Source of the DNA: Spodoptera frugiperda | Taxonomy: Eukaryota; Arthropoda; Insecta; Lepidoptera; Noctuidae | Direction of reading: 5' to 3' | DNA length: 64,000 nt | NCBI RefSeq assembly: GCF_023101765.2 | Contig: NC_064229.1 | Location: forward strand, 6,052,473-6,116,472 | Part shown: piece after piece, positions 42,863 to 62,212 of the stretch | How the letters are laid out: the number at the start of each line of letters is the position of its first letter | How positions within the stretch are numbered: the stretch's first letter is position 1 | The notes under the pieces: model-generated | Databases searched by the model: none | Told to the model about the DNA's origin: nothing | Seen by the model: the letters and a program-made list of their open reading frames with translations, nothing else | Position numbers and translations under genes: made by a program

Positions 42863-43094
42863 CCAATCTTCCAGTCGTCGAATTTCTGAAATATATTTAT
42901 TTATTAGTTGAATTCAATTCATAAAAAAAATACTTTAAAAAATTTAAAAATAATACTTTACTACCTTAAAGTAGTACCAGTAAAATTGCGTGAAGCAGAG
43001 TAACTCCGAACACTACGGTTGTGCAGATAGACTGGTTTGGACTGATTGCTGAGTTAAAATAAATAAAGTTATAAAATAAATTGATACGAGTTTG

Positions 43095-43204
43095 ATTTGA
43101 TTAGTAAACTGACGTCTCAACAAAAAAGAGTCAGTCTGAAATGTCAAATCAATGACGTTGACGTACACGTCATACGAAATTTGACATTTAAATAATGACA
43201 TTTG
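43095..43204. promoter_or_regulatory. TGACA/TGTCA cluster between RFK and Arkadia
   Basis: Contains atgtcaaat, ttgacatt and atgacatt plus the related ttgacgt and cgtcat within about 100 bp, in the divergent region. The rest of the spacer up to 43979 shows no gene. Confidence 0.4.
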
Positions 43205-43979
43205 AATATCGTTTAGTAACTAGATACGCGCTCGTATAACTAGAAGAAAGTAGTCAAGTATTTATTGCATCCATAATGTACATAGGTGTTAGAAATACAG
43301 TATTTAGTCACAATTATGGACGGTAGTATTAGTATTAAGTAGTAGAAGCTATTCTACTAGTGGCGATAATAGAAGCCCTTCCGCCATGTTCTCATGTGCC
43401 TCTCCACAGAAAAGCTGTAACTAGGTGATAATTAAGGCGAAATTTTGCTTATTATAACCAAGTTTTCCTTTATACGAAGCTGCGATGCTTGTATTAATTC
43501 CCGAATACACTTATCATGTTGACTAACTTTTTGTTCTCTGAAACACAAAGTCGATAAAAAATTTGTTGATTAATTAGTCGAAAGGATACGAGTTGTATTG
43601 TCTTGTTACGATAATTTCTAGTATGTAAGATATTTTTTGAATACTCGTACAAAAAGGACGTTGAATCGTAAGATAATTTACTTGTACTTGTATATGGCAA
43701 CCCTGAAAAATTCTACTATTGATAGGTATACAATCCAAGACAAGACAAGTTTTATTTCTGTTTTTATATTCGATTTTACTTGCAGCATTCATGTAGCCAG
43801 GGCGATTATATTCTTGTGCTTATTAATTTGTTAGAAAATAATATAAAAATGAGTAAAATTAAGTGAATATGTTTTAATTCATATCGAATGTTGAGTGTTG
43901 ACAATAGCAAGAGTTACGAATTTACCTTGTACGTTTAATCTTCGTTGGAACGATATGGAACGGTATTGTTGTTAATACA

Positions 43980-50901
<6,922 letters not shown>

Positions 50902-51348
50902 ACTACAAGGTAAGTCACACTATACAATTTATTTTCGACTCCTATATTCCATAGCCCTGTAACATCATTAGTTTATTAAATCCCTCGTGGGATTGTGGAA
51001 AATTTAGGCAAATAAATAAGTAAGAATGTATACAAAAATTTAAAATAAAACAAAAACTTCACTTTATAAGTTTAATTTTTAGCACTTTTATTTAATAATA
51101 TATTGAAAATTTTACTAGTAGGTTTGCTATGTAGTAATTTTATTACTTATGCAATAAATAAGTTCTACTACAATTTAAATAGCAAATCACGTTTAGAACT
51201 TAATTTTCTTCTATAATTTGTACATTACACAAATACTAAACTTTAAGTAAATGAAAACATGGCTGCAAATTGTTACCACATTAGAATTTATATTTAGCCT
51301 TATCTTGAACTTAACATAAATAAATTTTAAAACTATCTAACTTTAAAA
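50902..51348. other. Overlapping 3' flanks of Arkadia and the DIABLO-like gene
   Basis: Convergent spacer of 447 bp, AT-rich. It should hold both 3' UTRs; no further gene. Confidence 0.4.
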
Positions 51349-52649
51349 TTAAGTCTTTAATTTGCTTTTCCCAGTTGTAACTTCATGTTTCAACTTGTCC
51401 TCCAGCTGAGGGGCACTGAGGATGGCTTGTTGCTGCAGTTCCAGACTCTCCTGCTGCAGTTCATGCGTCAGCTGTTTCTGCATGTTGCACGACCTGCAAC
51501 ATAATAATATAAATTACTGCCACTATTATGTATATACACTGAATATCAATTAAGCATAAGAGTATTTTTTGTTTTATAAAGTTTTGTTACTTTTATCATT
51601 ATTACAAAGTTAGAAGTCAAAAGAAGTGACTATTGTTGTTTTACATATTAATGTGCATATGAAGTATCAAATATATTAAAGTAAATAATGAATGCAATCT
51701 GTTAATTTAAAGCACTAAAAATGAATATTGTAAAATATCTTATAAAAAACATAACTTGCTTTAATAAACTCATTTTTTTTACATGTATACTTTATTTTTT
51801 ATTTTTACCTGCATGCATGGTCTATTCTTTCACAAATGGCATCTGAAGCGACAATGTTTCCTGATAAATATGATATCTCTGCAGCCACTGTTGCTAATTT
51901 TTCTGCATAATCCATATAACCTGTGAGTTTGAGATTCAAACAATTAGCATTACTGTATATAAAAAGTGTTAAAATAATTCTTGGTGTATCCTAATATCCA
52001 TATCTAAATGTAATAGAATCAGAGTTTGAATGTCTGTCTGTAATTATAAATGATACATACTAAACAAAGTGTGGAGATTGTGCCTCAAATCGCACAGTGA
52101 ACCTCGGACAGCCACTAGTTGGTCCCAATGATGAGGTGGAGTGCCCTCTTCACCCCACTCTAGGGCTTGTTTCACCAAACAGATCTCCCGTGTCAGGGCC
52201 TCGCGCAGTCTGAGACATTTTTAAATTTATTGAACTGTGTAATAATCTGAATGATGTATCAATGTAAGTTATGATGTTGTATGTATAAAATGTATAAATA
52301 AAATATGATGCAATAATTTAATCTTCTTTCACTTATAATCATAAAGAAAACATTATTGCAATAATTGAAATATTTACCTTTCACTTGTGTCTTGGATAGC
52401 GACTAATGTAACAGTAAGAAGTTGCGTAGCTGCATTTACATTGATAGTCGTAGCTTGGCGAATTAAAAAGTCATGTTCCAGATTATCTGCATCCCACATA
52501 ACTAGCAATTCATTTTGTTTGTCGTTACAGTAAGCTGTAGTTAAGAGTCCCAAAGTCACTGGAGTAAAATTTCGAATTTTCGGGTCGATAGTTCTACGGG
52601 AAACTTCGCAAGCAGTTTTCAAAAAAGTAAATAATCGGTATCTAAACAT
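51349..52649 (-). CDS. DIABLO: Smac/DIABLO-like mitochondrial protein
   Basis: Four exons: 52378-52649, 52061-52209, 51809-51920 and 51349-51493 (678 nt, 225 residues; human DIABLO 239). The first residues are basic and hydrophobic (MFRYRLFTFLKTACEVSRR), a mitochondrial presequence, followed by FTPVTLGLLTTAYC, which resembles the hydrophobic sorting segment before the cleavage site of Smac. The rest is helical and matches the Smac three-helix bundle pattern: LIRQATTINVNAATQLLTVT, then DYAEKLATVAAEISYLSG in the place of the human EMAAEAAYQTG helix. Smac is released from mitochondria in apoptosis and antagonises IAP proteins. A clear IAP-binding tetrapeptide (such as AVPI) is not visible after the presequence, so IAP binding is uncertain. 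Identity rests on overall pattern at low identity. Confidence 0.7.
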
Positions 52650-52784
52650 TGTGTTTGTGAGATATGCAAGATAGTCTGACAAAATTTTAATAGGTATTTT
52701 TACTTCATTTTAAGTTTTTATGCAAAAGTAAAATACATAGACACTTATTTTAGGTTAGATTTTCTGTTTTGGTTTTACTTTTTT

Positions 52785-52842
52785 GACAGATGAATTTTGG
52801 TTTTAGATCTAAATGTCAAGTTGACATTCTGTCATTACTAAT
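52785..52842. promoter_or_regulatory. TGACA/TGTCA cluster upstream of the DIABLO-like gene
   Basis: Two TGACA and two TGTCA within about 55 bp (ttgacag, atgtcaag, ttgacatt, ctgtcatt), about 140-190 bp upstream of the start codon. Followed at about 52861 by gttgccataa, also found after the FBXW4 cluster. Confidence 0.45.
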
Positions 52843-53264
52843 CTACTTTTTTTGTAAATGTTGCCATAAGTCCTTTTCCAGGTATTTATAAATTACATAA
52901 ATTCTTCTTGAAAACTAAAAAACCAGAATTAAAAATAATTTATCTGTTTCTTCTGTTTTAATCTTTTGAAAAAGTGGTTAATGGCCTGTTTCACAATGTT
53001 TCAGTCATACATCAGACCACTACAGATTGGGCCCAGTAGGGCTGGGGGCCTACTCTAATTCAACGAAAAACAAAGTTTCGTCCGAAACTTCGCAGATTGC
53101 ATACTACAATTCTATTTATTGCGAACTTTCGTGAACTAAAATGAACGATAGACATGGAGATAAATAAATAGGTTTTCATATGAAATTAAAAATAAAATGT
53201 TATTTTAAGTAATTCTATTAGTAAATCAATAAAACATATGGTCGAAAATTAAACGAAACTTCGG

Positions 53265-53570
53265 ATTCGAGAACCGGAGTAGGCCTCCTGATCCGGAGCT
53301 GCGGACTACTTAGAAGGCTTACCGGGACTCCGGCTCGAAAAGCAAAAGTAGGAACGGGGTGGTTTTTAGTCAGTAAGAGTCTGACATTCCCTCTCGTGTC
53401 GCCCTGGCGAGAGAAGTCATTGGATGATTTTCCCCCCATAAAAAAACCCAAAAGGCTGGCAACGCACTTGTAACGCTTCTGGTATTTCGGGTGTCCATGG
53501 GCGGCGGCGTTTGTCTACCATCAGGTGATCCGTCTGCTCGTTTATCGGCTTATATCATAAAAATAATACT
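53265..53570 (+). mobile_element. Two adjoining lepidopteran interspersed repeats
   Basis: First part 53265-53445: ccggagtaggcctcctgatc, then gactccggctcgaaaagcaa, gtcagtaagagtctgacatt and gcgagagaagtcattggatg. Second part about 53450-53570: aaggctggcaacgcacttgt, gtgtccatgggcggcggcgt, accatcaggtgatccgtctg. The second matches the nested repeat at 34078-34222; the end of the first matches 33010-33060. Confidence 0.6.
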
Positions 53571-54102
53571 TAATTGTGATTGTATGTTTACTCTCTTTGA
53601 CCCCTAGTTGCATCCCACCTACTAAACCGTCAAAAAAGTGTGGTCGCCACAAGAAACAATACCGACTTAATATTCATACATCGCCTCACTCCGATTCATA
53701 CCCGAAGGGATGAGCACATCTACAACCCTCAAAGTATAGACGGCAGACGGTGATTCTCAACTGTGCGAGAGCTTAGTTTGTACATACTTCTGGCACCATC
53801 TGGTACTACAGAGCTTTCTGTTGTACTACGGGCTGTTCCGCCCTAAGTCCGATTCAAATCCGTGATAGTACGATTCATGAAGATGCGAATTGTTTGGACT
53901 TGGGTTAGGAAACAGACTAGCCAGATTTGAATTCGGCCCGGATTTTCTAGATCTAGATTTCTGAGATTCGAATTCGAACCGCTCTCTAGCCACCTCGACG
54001 TGTAATGTATTCGTTAATATAATACCTTCATCAATACCACACACATCAATAAAACAAAGTAGTTTATCATAGTATGTACATTATATTACTAATAAAGTAC
54101 TG
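53571..54102. other. Spacer downstream of FBXW4
   Basis: Contains the FBXW4 3' side. A short self-similar GATTC/GAATC-rich patch is at 53865-53985. No gene. Confidence 0.4.
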
Positions 54103-57100
54103 TCAGTGGAAAACCTGGGAATAATCTTTTGGTTCTTCAAAAGTAGTATTTATATTGAAGTCTAAAACTGAAACTCCTCTATCTATCGCCGTAATAAGTT
54201 GATAAGGATCGAAATCTAAACTGTACACGGGAGAGGCTTTCTTTTGTGTAAAAAACATCTGAAAAAATAAAGAAACAAGAAATATTATGAATAAAGTACA
54301 ATAATATTCTGCAATCATAGTTATTATAAGGCAAAATGATGTTTATTAACCTGTACGTGATGTATATGTTTGCGTGTATCGAATAAAACACAACGCGAAT
54401 ATTCAGCCGATCCTGCCACCATTGCACATTGTCCATCTGATTTGACGCAATAAAACGCTGCTCGAAAAGGATCCCATGAATGGTACACCTGCAGATAAAA
54501 CTTACAATTATGCACAGCGTGTAGTTAGTGGTTTATAATTGATTTCTGTGCGAAAACTATTCAGATTTGATATTAATTTGCTTTAAAGTGACCCGGCACT
54601 AAAAACCAATACAAGAAAAAATAATACTATTTTTTAAAGACACTAGTTCATCTTGTCTCCGTTCTAGAGGCGGCGGTGATCGTTTTAATCATTGCCCCCG
54701 TCTAGGATTTTCTCCTGTGTCGTGGGTGCGTTTACGAACACACAAGTTGACATACACAAGATACCCAGACCTGAAACAACAATTTGTGGATCGCGCAAAG
54801 AATTGCTCCGTGTGGGAATTGAACCCATTGCGCGGCAAACATCGCGACAGCCGTAGTCATTAGGAGACCCGTCTATTTTTTTACTCTCTATTCTATAAAC
54901 ATATAATAGCTACAATACTGTACCATTTCATGTGTTCTTATGTCTAACAAGTGGAGGTTCCCAGCATGGGTGACATATAGTAATGTGTTGTCATTATGCC
55001 ATTGGATGTCACGCACTGCTTCCTTGCGATTCTTTGTTGTATCTGCCGCCATCAAAACTCTGGGACTGAAATAATATCAATATGCTATTAGTTTGTGGCA
55101 TATTCCTATGGCATAAAATATTTTTTTGGCTTTAGTGTGATTAATCCTTCTGTGCCTGCTACCTGGTACAACAATGAGCTTAAAGTAGCTATCATCATCA
55201 TAGATTAGCAACTAAATTATAAATATTACTAGCGTCTGTTAGCAGTTTCGCCCGCGTTCCTGTGTAATAAAAATATCCTATCACACAGATGATAGATTCA
55301 GATAGACTTCAACGTGATTGAAGGACAATTCAAAAACACAATCTTGAATATTTATAATATTAGTGTAACATATTTTATTAGTGTGATTATTTAGTGCATA
55401 ATTTGATCTATTTCGTTGTAATAAAATATACCGATTTTTGTTTCACATTTCACATGTTATTATGAGATCAGTAAATATGAAATGTTTAGAAAGAAAAATT
55501 ACCTACTTATTCACATCAAGCAAAATAGGCCTACTGTTACCAGTGAGACCTATTGCTAATTTGTCTGATGTACTGTTAAGAGCCATACATTTTGTGCCAG
55601 CAGTTTCATACATTGAGATATTAAATAAATCTGAAATGAACAATAGAAAAGATTAGTACCCTGTAATTTTTCTAAAACTAGTTGTTATGAAAAGCTTCAA
55701 CATTTTGTTAGTGGTGTTTGACACAAAAACGGCACAAAATAGGAGAGCAGTAAAAATAGTGAACCAAAGAAATTATTCTTATTTTTTTTAGTATAATTTA
55801 GTGTAGTATAATTAGTATTTAATATTTATTTATTTTAGTACATATTATAGATGTATAAGTGTATGAATATAAAAGTAACAACTTTACCAACTACAGTAAA
55901 CTAAACAAAGCCATGATGATAATAAATAATCTGTAGTGTCATGCTTCATGTATTTCGCAAGTAAACAGAGTACTTACTCTTATCATTGCCTTTACAAATA
56001 TAAGTAATATTATCACTTTCTTTCTTTAGGCCATAAAATTGTAACTCTGAACTATTGCTAGAGCCGGTAACAACAATTGTTTGATTTCTTTCATCAAATA
56101 CTTCAACAGCTGTTACTTCCACTGAACCCTTTTTGTGACAATCTTGCACATGATACTGTAAACATGGCCTCTTTCTTACATTATTAAGTTTGTATACTGC
56201 CAAACAGCCATCTCTGAAAAGAAGTGATGGTAAAATTCTTATTAGAATTTCTAATAGTCTAGTTATTCTTATTAATTTTTTTAAGTCTGCAGATTACAAT
56301 TATTATTATTCCTATTTTGGCTGTGTACTTCTTTTTAATATTTATTCAACAATGTTTTTAAATAACCTAATTAGATAACATACACAACTGACACATGTAA
56401 TGATATTATATTTACCCACTTCTTTCTAATTTTTTTTTATAAATATAATAGAGTGGGTATACAATTTTACCATCAGTATTTTATTCACAAAATAAAGTAC
56501 AACATACCTATTTCCGCAAGCAATAATATCATTTTTGATGATAAACCTGGAGATATCATTAGTCCTCACATCATGTCTTGGTATTTTAGGAACTTCAACT
56601 TTCCATAGAGCTTCTCTACAGTTTGGTGTACCTTTCCTATTGGTAGGGTAGCAGTGAAGCTCAGAACCAACAGATACAAGTAAGATTTCAGAATTGTGGA
56701 ATGTTAGCCATGGCATATAGTTTGTATAGTGCTTGATAACCAGCTGGAAAATTAAAATTTATTTTTTACCAACCATAATGTAAATGTTATGTAAGAATAA
56801 TGCTGATAAATGGTTTCTATTTAAGGTACATTTGTATTGTTTTACCTTAATTCTATAATACCCATTGCACCAGTTTTGTGAAGTTCTACACCGATTGTAC
56901 CACAATTCATTTGGCCGTCTGAAATAAACATCAATAAATGATAATGGTCTAATGACACATCTAGTAAAGCTCACTAAAACTTAAAAACAGAGGAGAATAC
57001 TGATTAATAAAGTATTTAAAAAAATCACAACAAGTACCTTTTATCTGAATAACCAATAATTAATTTATCTCGTGAGAGATGCCTCCATATTGTATTATCA

Positions 57101-57225
57101 TTTTTTATTAGATCTTTTAAAAGCTTACAAGTTAACATTACATTATGAAGATCCTTTATATTTAATAGCTTAAATATATTTACTAAGATATCAATAGGCA
57201 ATTGCAAAATATTGTCAGTCGTCAT
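54103..57225 (-). CDS. FBXW4: F-box and WD40 repeat protein, FBXW4-like
   Basis: Eight exons: 57038-57225, 56846-56918, 56508-56743, 55978-56213, 55507-55630, 54924-55065, 54351-54488 and 54103-54258 (1293 nt, 430 residues; human FBXW4 412). Residues about 6-50 form an F-box ([40 protein letters not shown]), which would bind Skp1 in an SCF ubiquitin ligase. The WRxGxxR-like stretch [13 protein letters not shown] and the C-terminal propeller ([56 protein letters not shown] then SVLDF) match FBXW4 in order. WD repeats are weakly conserved. Exon 5 has two overlapping donors 4 nt apart, of which only the first keeps the frame. Divergent from the SH3 gene. Confidence 0.78.
54640..54890 (-). mobile_element. 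tRNA-derived SINE in FBXW4 intron 6/7
   Basis: Reversed element. On the minus strand the head has a B-box-like atgggttcaattcccacacg, followed by gagcaattctttgcgcgatc, caaattgttgtttcaggtct and a tail of gacgggggcaatgatt. A degraded relative is at 16975-17065. Different family from the SINE at 33990. Confidence 0.65.
55225..55290 (+). repeat. Decayed retroelement tail in an FBXW4 intron
   Basis: Tactagcgtctgttagcagt followed by ttcgcccgcg and aataaaaatatcctatcac, the pattern of degraded lepidopteran non-LTR 3' tails. Confidence 0.35.
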
Positions 57226-57344
57226 TGTACTTCTTCTCTATATCATAATCTTCTGAACATGATTATTTACTTTAGTATTTAATTAAAATCTAATTATTTC
57301 TTCAAATTGATCAACACATTACATTTTATCACAGATATTGACAA

Positions 57345-57412
57345 AATAAAAGTCATTGTGACATTGACATTTAGATGACATTTTTGATTGTAAAAAAGTT
57401 GCCATAAATTAA
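57345..57412. promoter_or_regulatory. TGACA cluster upstream of FBXW4
   Basis: Three TGACA pentamers in 26 bp (gtgacattgacat and atgacat) starting about 130 bp upstream of the start codon, followed by gttgccataaatt. Confidence 0.45.
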
Positions 57413-57964
57413 TATTGCAATGTTTATGTTACAACTTTCGTGAGACATACTAAATTAATGATGATTTTCGGGTTACTTACTTAATTATTTAATGAGGAAC
57501 TTTAATAGTTTCAAGAGTGCGAGTCAGTCGCCGCGTGTGTCGCGGAATCCTACTCATATTAATTTATGAGTCTCTAGCATGGCTTGAAACTTTAAAACAT
57601 AATTCCTTGAAACATAAAATTGCCACGTTATTAAACTTGAAAACATAATTGCCACGTTATTCAAAATATGGTATTTTGCATTTTGTAATGTTTTTGACTG
57701 AACTCAGGTAGCTTTTTGTTTTCATATAATTTTCTACTATGAATGTAAGTACATACCAAGAGAAACTATTGAATACAAACCCATTAGTCCCACCAAACTT
57801 ATGAATGCTCCTAAAGAGTAAGGTCTACTATTAGAGGGCAATATTACAATTATTCAAAGTAAGTATTACTAAATTCAAAGAACGTTTACCAATATTATTA
57901 GATACAGATGCAGACAGAATACAATAGAAAATCCGTTAATTATTGGGACTCTATACCTATCTTA

Positions 57965-58025
57965 TCTAACTGTCATTATTACGTCGTCATTTTGGTCGTC
58001 AATGACAGTGACAGTTGACAGCAAT
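57965..58025. promoter_or_regulatory. TGACA cluster upstream of the SH3 gene
   Basis: Aatgacagtgacagttgaca contains three TGACA in 20 bp, with ctgtcatta shortly before. About 320 bp upstream of the first coding exon of the SH3 gene. Confidence 0.45.
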
Positions 58026-58340
58026 GAGCAGGATAAAACATCTGCAAAATAAACAAGTTGGAAAGAGATGTAGAATTTATTAGCGTAACATTTTCTCAAT
58101 CTGTTTCGTGGGGTCAAGAATATAATTAAAATTGAACGGAAACGAATACAAAATCAAATGTGATAAAAGAATTTGTTTAGCGTTTATGTTTATTTTATTT
58201 TATTCAATAAAAATTACCTAAATTACCAATCCACCGTCATGGAAATGTAATGTGTTTTGTTATTGTCTCAAAATAACGACGTCAAACAAAAATCATCTTT
58301 GTTGTTTTATGCCTGCATTGCAGCATTGGCCGTGGCTTCT

Positions 58341-61300
58341 ATGGATTTATTTAAAGGTGCGTATTAGTTGTTTTCCATTATTAATGTAGTCAGAATCACA
58401 TCTGTTGCACGGGAGTAATATGTTAGTAATTAATCCTTTGACGCGATTACGTCGAACTTTATCAAGGCCGTGGTCCGTGCTGTCTCGTACCTGGCACGCG
58501 ATACTGAGTTCAGAGTTGGAAGCACTGCGGAGTAGTGTGCATTAGTGTTCAGTGGGTGGATCTCGATATCATAATATTTTTATCGCGGCTTGAGTAGCGG
58601 CTCGTTGCGCGGTAATTCTGTCAAACAATTGCTACAGCTCGAGCTGTACGCAGTTTATTGCGATCTTTGTCCTCGCCTCGCCGCATTCGTGTTCTAATCT
58701 ACGATTTATTAACACTATCACAGTCATTGACTTTACTGTAGACAAAGTGATGTTTTGCATTCTGGTGTAAGACAAGTGTTCCATAAGATTTACAAAGTGA
58801 GTTTATGTTCAACTTGTACAGGTTTTTTACAGTTTGCTAAGTGTGTTAGTGAGTTGTTAAATCTATGAGTCATTAATTTCTCACTAGAATCTTCAAAACT
58901 TGTTTTGTGAGAACTTTTTGTCATTGTATGTTTAATATGGAAATACCACAAAGTTAATAAGCATTTTATGTTGTCATTTGAATCATCTGGAAGCCTGTAA
59001 GAGGCACTTTACTATTAAATTTAGGAAAATCCATGAACATTATTAACTTTAATTAGGTATGTAACCTAAAATGATTATTTTTTCGAAACAATATTCAGCT
59101 TTAAGTTATTTAGAAGAATCTGGCAAATTCAGGTCTAGCCAGTTATAATCAATTAAAATTCTAATTATGAAATACCGAAACAGTTAACTTTGAATCAAGG
59201 CTACATTTTTATGAATTATTTATAGTAGAATAGTAGAATTATTAATATTATTATGAAGGTACCTTGCCATAGACTTTAATGATTATAGATTCTATTGCTT
59301 TATTTATGAATAGATATAACATTTATACAAAACATGAACATTATCAACATATTATCGAATGATCAATCAACAAATTATCAAATAGGTAGATGTATTTTAT
59401 GCTAATCTAAGATATTTGTCCACAGATATGAAGGGCCCAACACGGCCAGCTCCCAGTGTTCCTGGTATGGGTGTGAACAGATATTCTCCTGTTACAAATT
59501 GGGACAATGACCCCTTTGGTGCAGATGTGTTTGAGCCGTCACCACATTTCACACAGAAAAAGAAACCTCCACCTCGTCCTCCACCACCAAAGGTTGCCAA
59601 GCAACCTGATATTCCAGCAAAACCCTCACACTTTATAAGAAAGCCAACAGTTCTCACTTCCCTATTAACTCGTAAACCTAAAACAGTAGTGAATAATCAA
59701 AATGTGAATGTAACCCAGCCAAGTATAATAAAAGATGTGAACAGTGAAGTGGACACTCTTAAAATGTTTCCTAAATGTGAGCCAAAGAATGTGCAGACAG
59801 GTGCTTTGATAGATCTCTCTTCGCCTCCCAGCTCTCCTACATTCACCACCAGGTCGAGCAGTGATGGTCTCAGTGTGGACAGCTTTGGTTCTGATGCCAC
59901 TACATCCACCAATCATCACAATGCCCACAATGGTGGAAATGCCTCACAAGCTGAGAGTGGTTTCGAAGATGATTTTGATCTGTTCCTACATTCAAGGAAG
60001 CCTGTAGGAAAGGAGGACACAATGGATGATTTTACATCTATTGATCCATTCTCACCCCAACCAGTAATGAACAAACCTCCTTTGAAGAAGAAACCTATTT
60101 TAAGTAAGGAAAATGTTTATGAGGTATCAAGTAATTTTACGAGCCACATATCAGCTGCTCCGATGCTGAAAGGTCCGACGATAATCCGTGCCAAGCCAGC
60201 CAGGCCGAAGCCTCCGGATAACTCGGCGTTACTGAAGAATACGTTTGGAAATAGTTTCCCAGTCACCACCATGACGGTGAACACTACCACGCCCATACAA
60301 AAGGTCTCCAACGGATTCGGTGATAGTTTCGTAAGTACATTTGCCTACCCTTGATTTCTCTTTGATGTTGTAATCGTTAATGACTAAAGTTAATTTGTCG
60401 ACTTAGGTACTTTAAAGGTAGATAGTTTGACAATAATTATGTTTCCTTCTGACTGAAAAAAATAAATAATCGCCTTGGGCTATTTATCGAAACAGTCAGA
60501 ATCGTGAATTAACAGTTTACCCATCTTATCAAAAAAGTGATTAATCAATGATATTTTTGTTATTAGTCACCAATTATCAAGGACTCACGAAGAGTTGGCG
60601 GACACCTGTGGGTTATCGAATCGATTGACTTTCCAGTGCTTTATTTGTGTAACGAGAAAAGCATTCTAAAAAATGTAGGGTATAATAACAGGATGTGTCG
60701 CTGTGGTGTCTATTTGCGTTCATGACCGTTCTATTAATTAAGGTTTAAATTTTACATGATAATTATTGCAATGTCCGTGAGCTCTTTGTTTAATTGAGAG
60801 TTTTCATTCAAATGATATAAAAATAAGTCCACGTCCAGCGTCCTAATTATACCTTTCATTATCTTGGACTTCAAAGTCATTTATTTATACAGATTTTATC
60901 AGATTATTATATTGTTTTCTTTTGATGTTTAATGAGTCAGTTAATATTAAAAAGACAGACAGACACCTTTGTGCAGACCAGACAGACATAGTTATTGTTT
61001 CGGGACAAGATATTCAAAGTTGAAGCTCAATCATTGCGGTGGTCAGTAACTACTTACATCTCATGTTTGTGCATCATGCGGCACTGTCATCACCTTTTAT
61101 GAAGAGCAGGCGTGATAATATGAAACTGTTAACGTTTCTCGTAGGAGTCGTGACTGACCAATAAAGGATGCCATCAGCAATCCTATGTAGTTATATATGC
61201 GTCATCATTTATGTAACCATAATACTAAAACAAACTGTCTCTTGCAACTATAATTTCTCGGTAGTCAATAATATCAATTATGGCAACCCAACAAGTATGG

Positions 61301-62212
61301 CCTATCTGCATGAACGAATCAAAAACGTAATCGCTGATATACACTACAATTTTGATAAAAGACAAGCGAACATTTTCATTCGTTTTCTCGAAAATGTAAT
61401 ATTGCATGTAGCGAATGTTATCTGGAATAACATGGAGATCAATTATATTATAACATGAAGTAATATCGGTTATCGTTTCTATTTCTAATTCTAGAAATGC
61501 GCAGTATAAACATTATGCAATGATGATCATAGAGAAACGTCATTAGACATTGTTATTGTGATTACAAAACAAAATGTTTCACTTTAGACATCAGCAGAAA
61601 CATCTCACAAATCTTCTATTAGCAACTTATTTAGAACCTGATTGAATACACACAGTGCTCGTAAAACAATGACTCAGCGAGAATAACTAAGACGACTTTG
61701 ATGCGCTCCACGTTCCGCAAATTCTGCAAATACAGATTGAACGCGGAAAATGGTATTTTATACCACTCGCTAATTAAATACTTGTGATCCTAAAAAAACT
61801 TAGTCTCAAAATATCTCAGCGTTTGTATTTGCAAACTATTTTAGCGATAACCTTCAGCCATTTTATACACTCCATACCGAGAAGCGTTAAAATTAGTGTT
61901 GAGAATTGTTTCTCGCACGCTAGTATTTAGACATAGATTATGGATTTATGTTTGTGGTTTCCACAGGAATCAAAGCAGTTAAGCTGGGATGATGATGAAG
62001 GATCTCCGGAGAGGGAACCGTCGCCGCCGATGCCGACGATACCGCCGCCTCCACCCCCAGCAGTAGTCGACGACGATCTGACCAGTACCTGGACTACTGA
62101 CATCCCCGATTTTGTGCCCAATCAACTTGCCAACGTCGACGACGAGGAAGAACCACACGCGATTGCTCTTTACGATTACTTCACTGATCATCCGGACGAT
62201 TTATGCTTTTCG
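58341..62212 (+). CDS. Proline-rich SH3-domain adaptor with endocytic motifs (partial, 5' part)
   Basis: Visible coding exons: 58341-58356 (MDLFK), 59426-60330 and 61967-62212, all in phase. The last exon ends at a good donor inside an SH3 domain (EPHAIALYDYFTDHPDDLCF, the ALYDY strand and acidic RT loop), so the gene must continue past 64000. The long exon is disordered and carries peptide motifs of endocytic adaptors: DPF twice (NDPFGADVF, IDPFSPQP), FEDDFDLF, a clathrin-box-like ALIDLSS, and proline tracts PPPRPPPPK and PPPPPP that SH3 domains can bind. This suggests a clathrin/AP-2-linked or actin-linked adaptor acting at the membrane. I do not recognise the exact family; SH3D19-like proteins are one candidate. 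A second start (M of MKGPTR, 59428) would be used if transcription begins from the alternative leader near 58560-58796. Confidence 0.75.
58541..58796 (+). other. Candidate alternative untranslated first exon of the SH3 gene
   Basis: GC-rich block in the first intron containing an initiator-like ttcagtgg near 58548 and ending at a strong donor (AAA|GTGAGT, 58797). Splicing from here to 59426 would make the ATG at 59428 the first start. Confidence 0.4.
60331..61966. other. Intron of the SH3 gene
   Basis: No exon or repeat assigned. A 96-codon plus-strand frame at 61168-61458 has no recognisable similarity. Confidence 0.4.
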
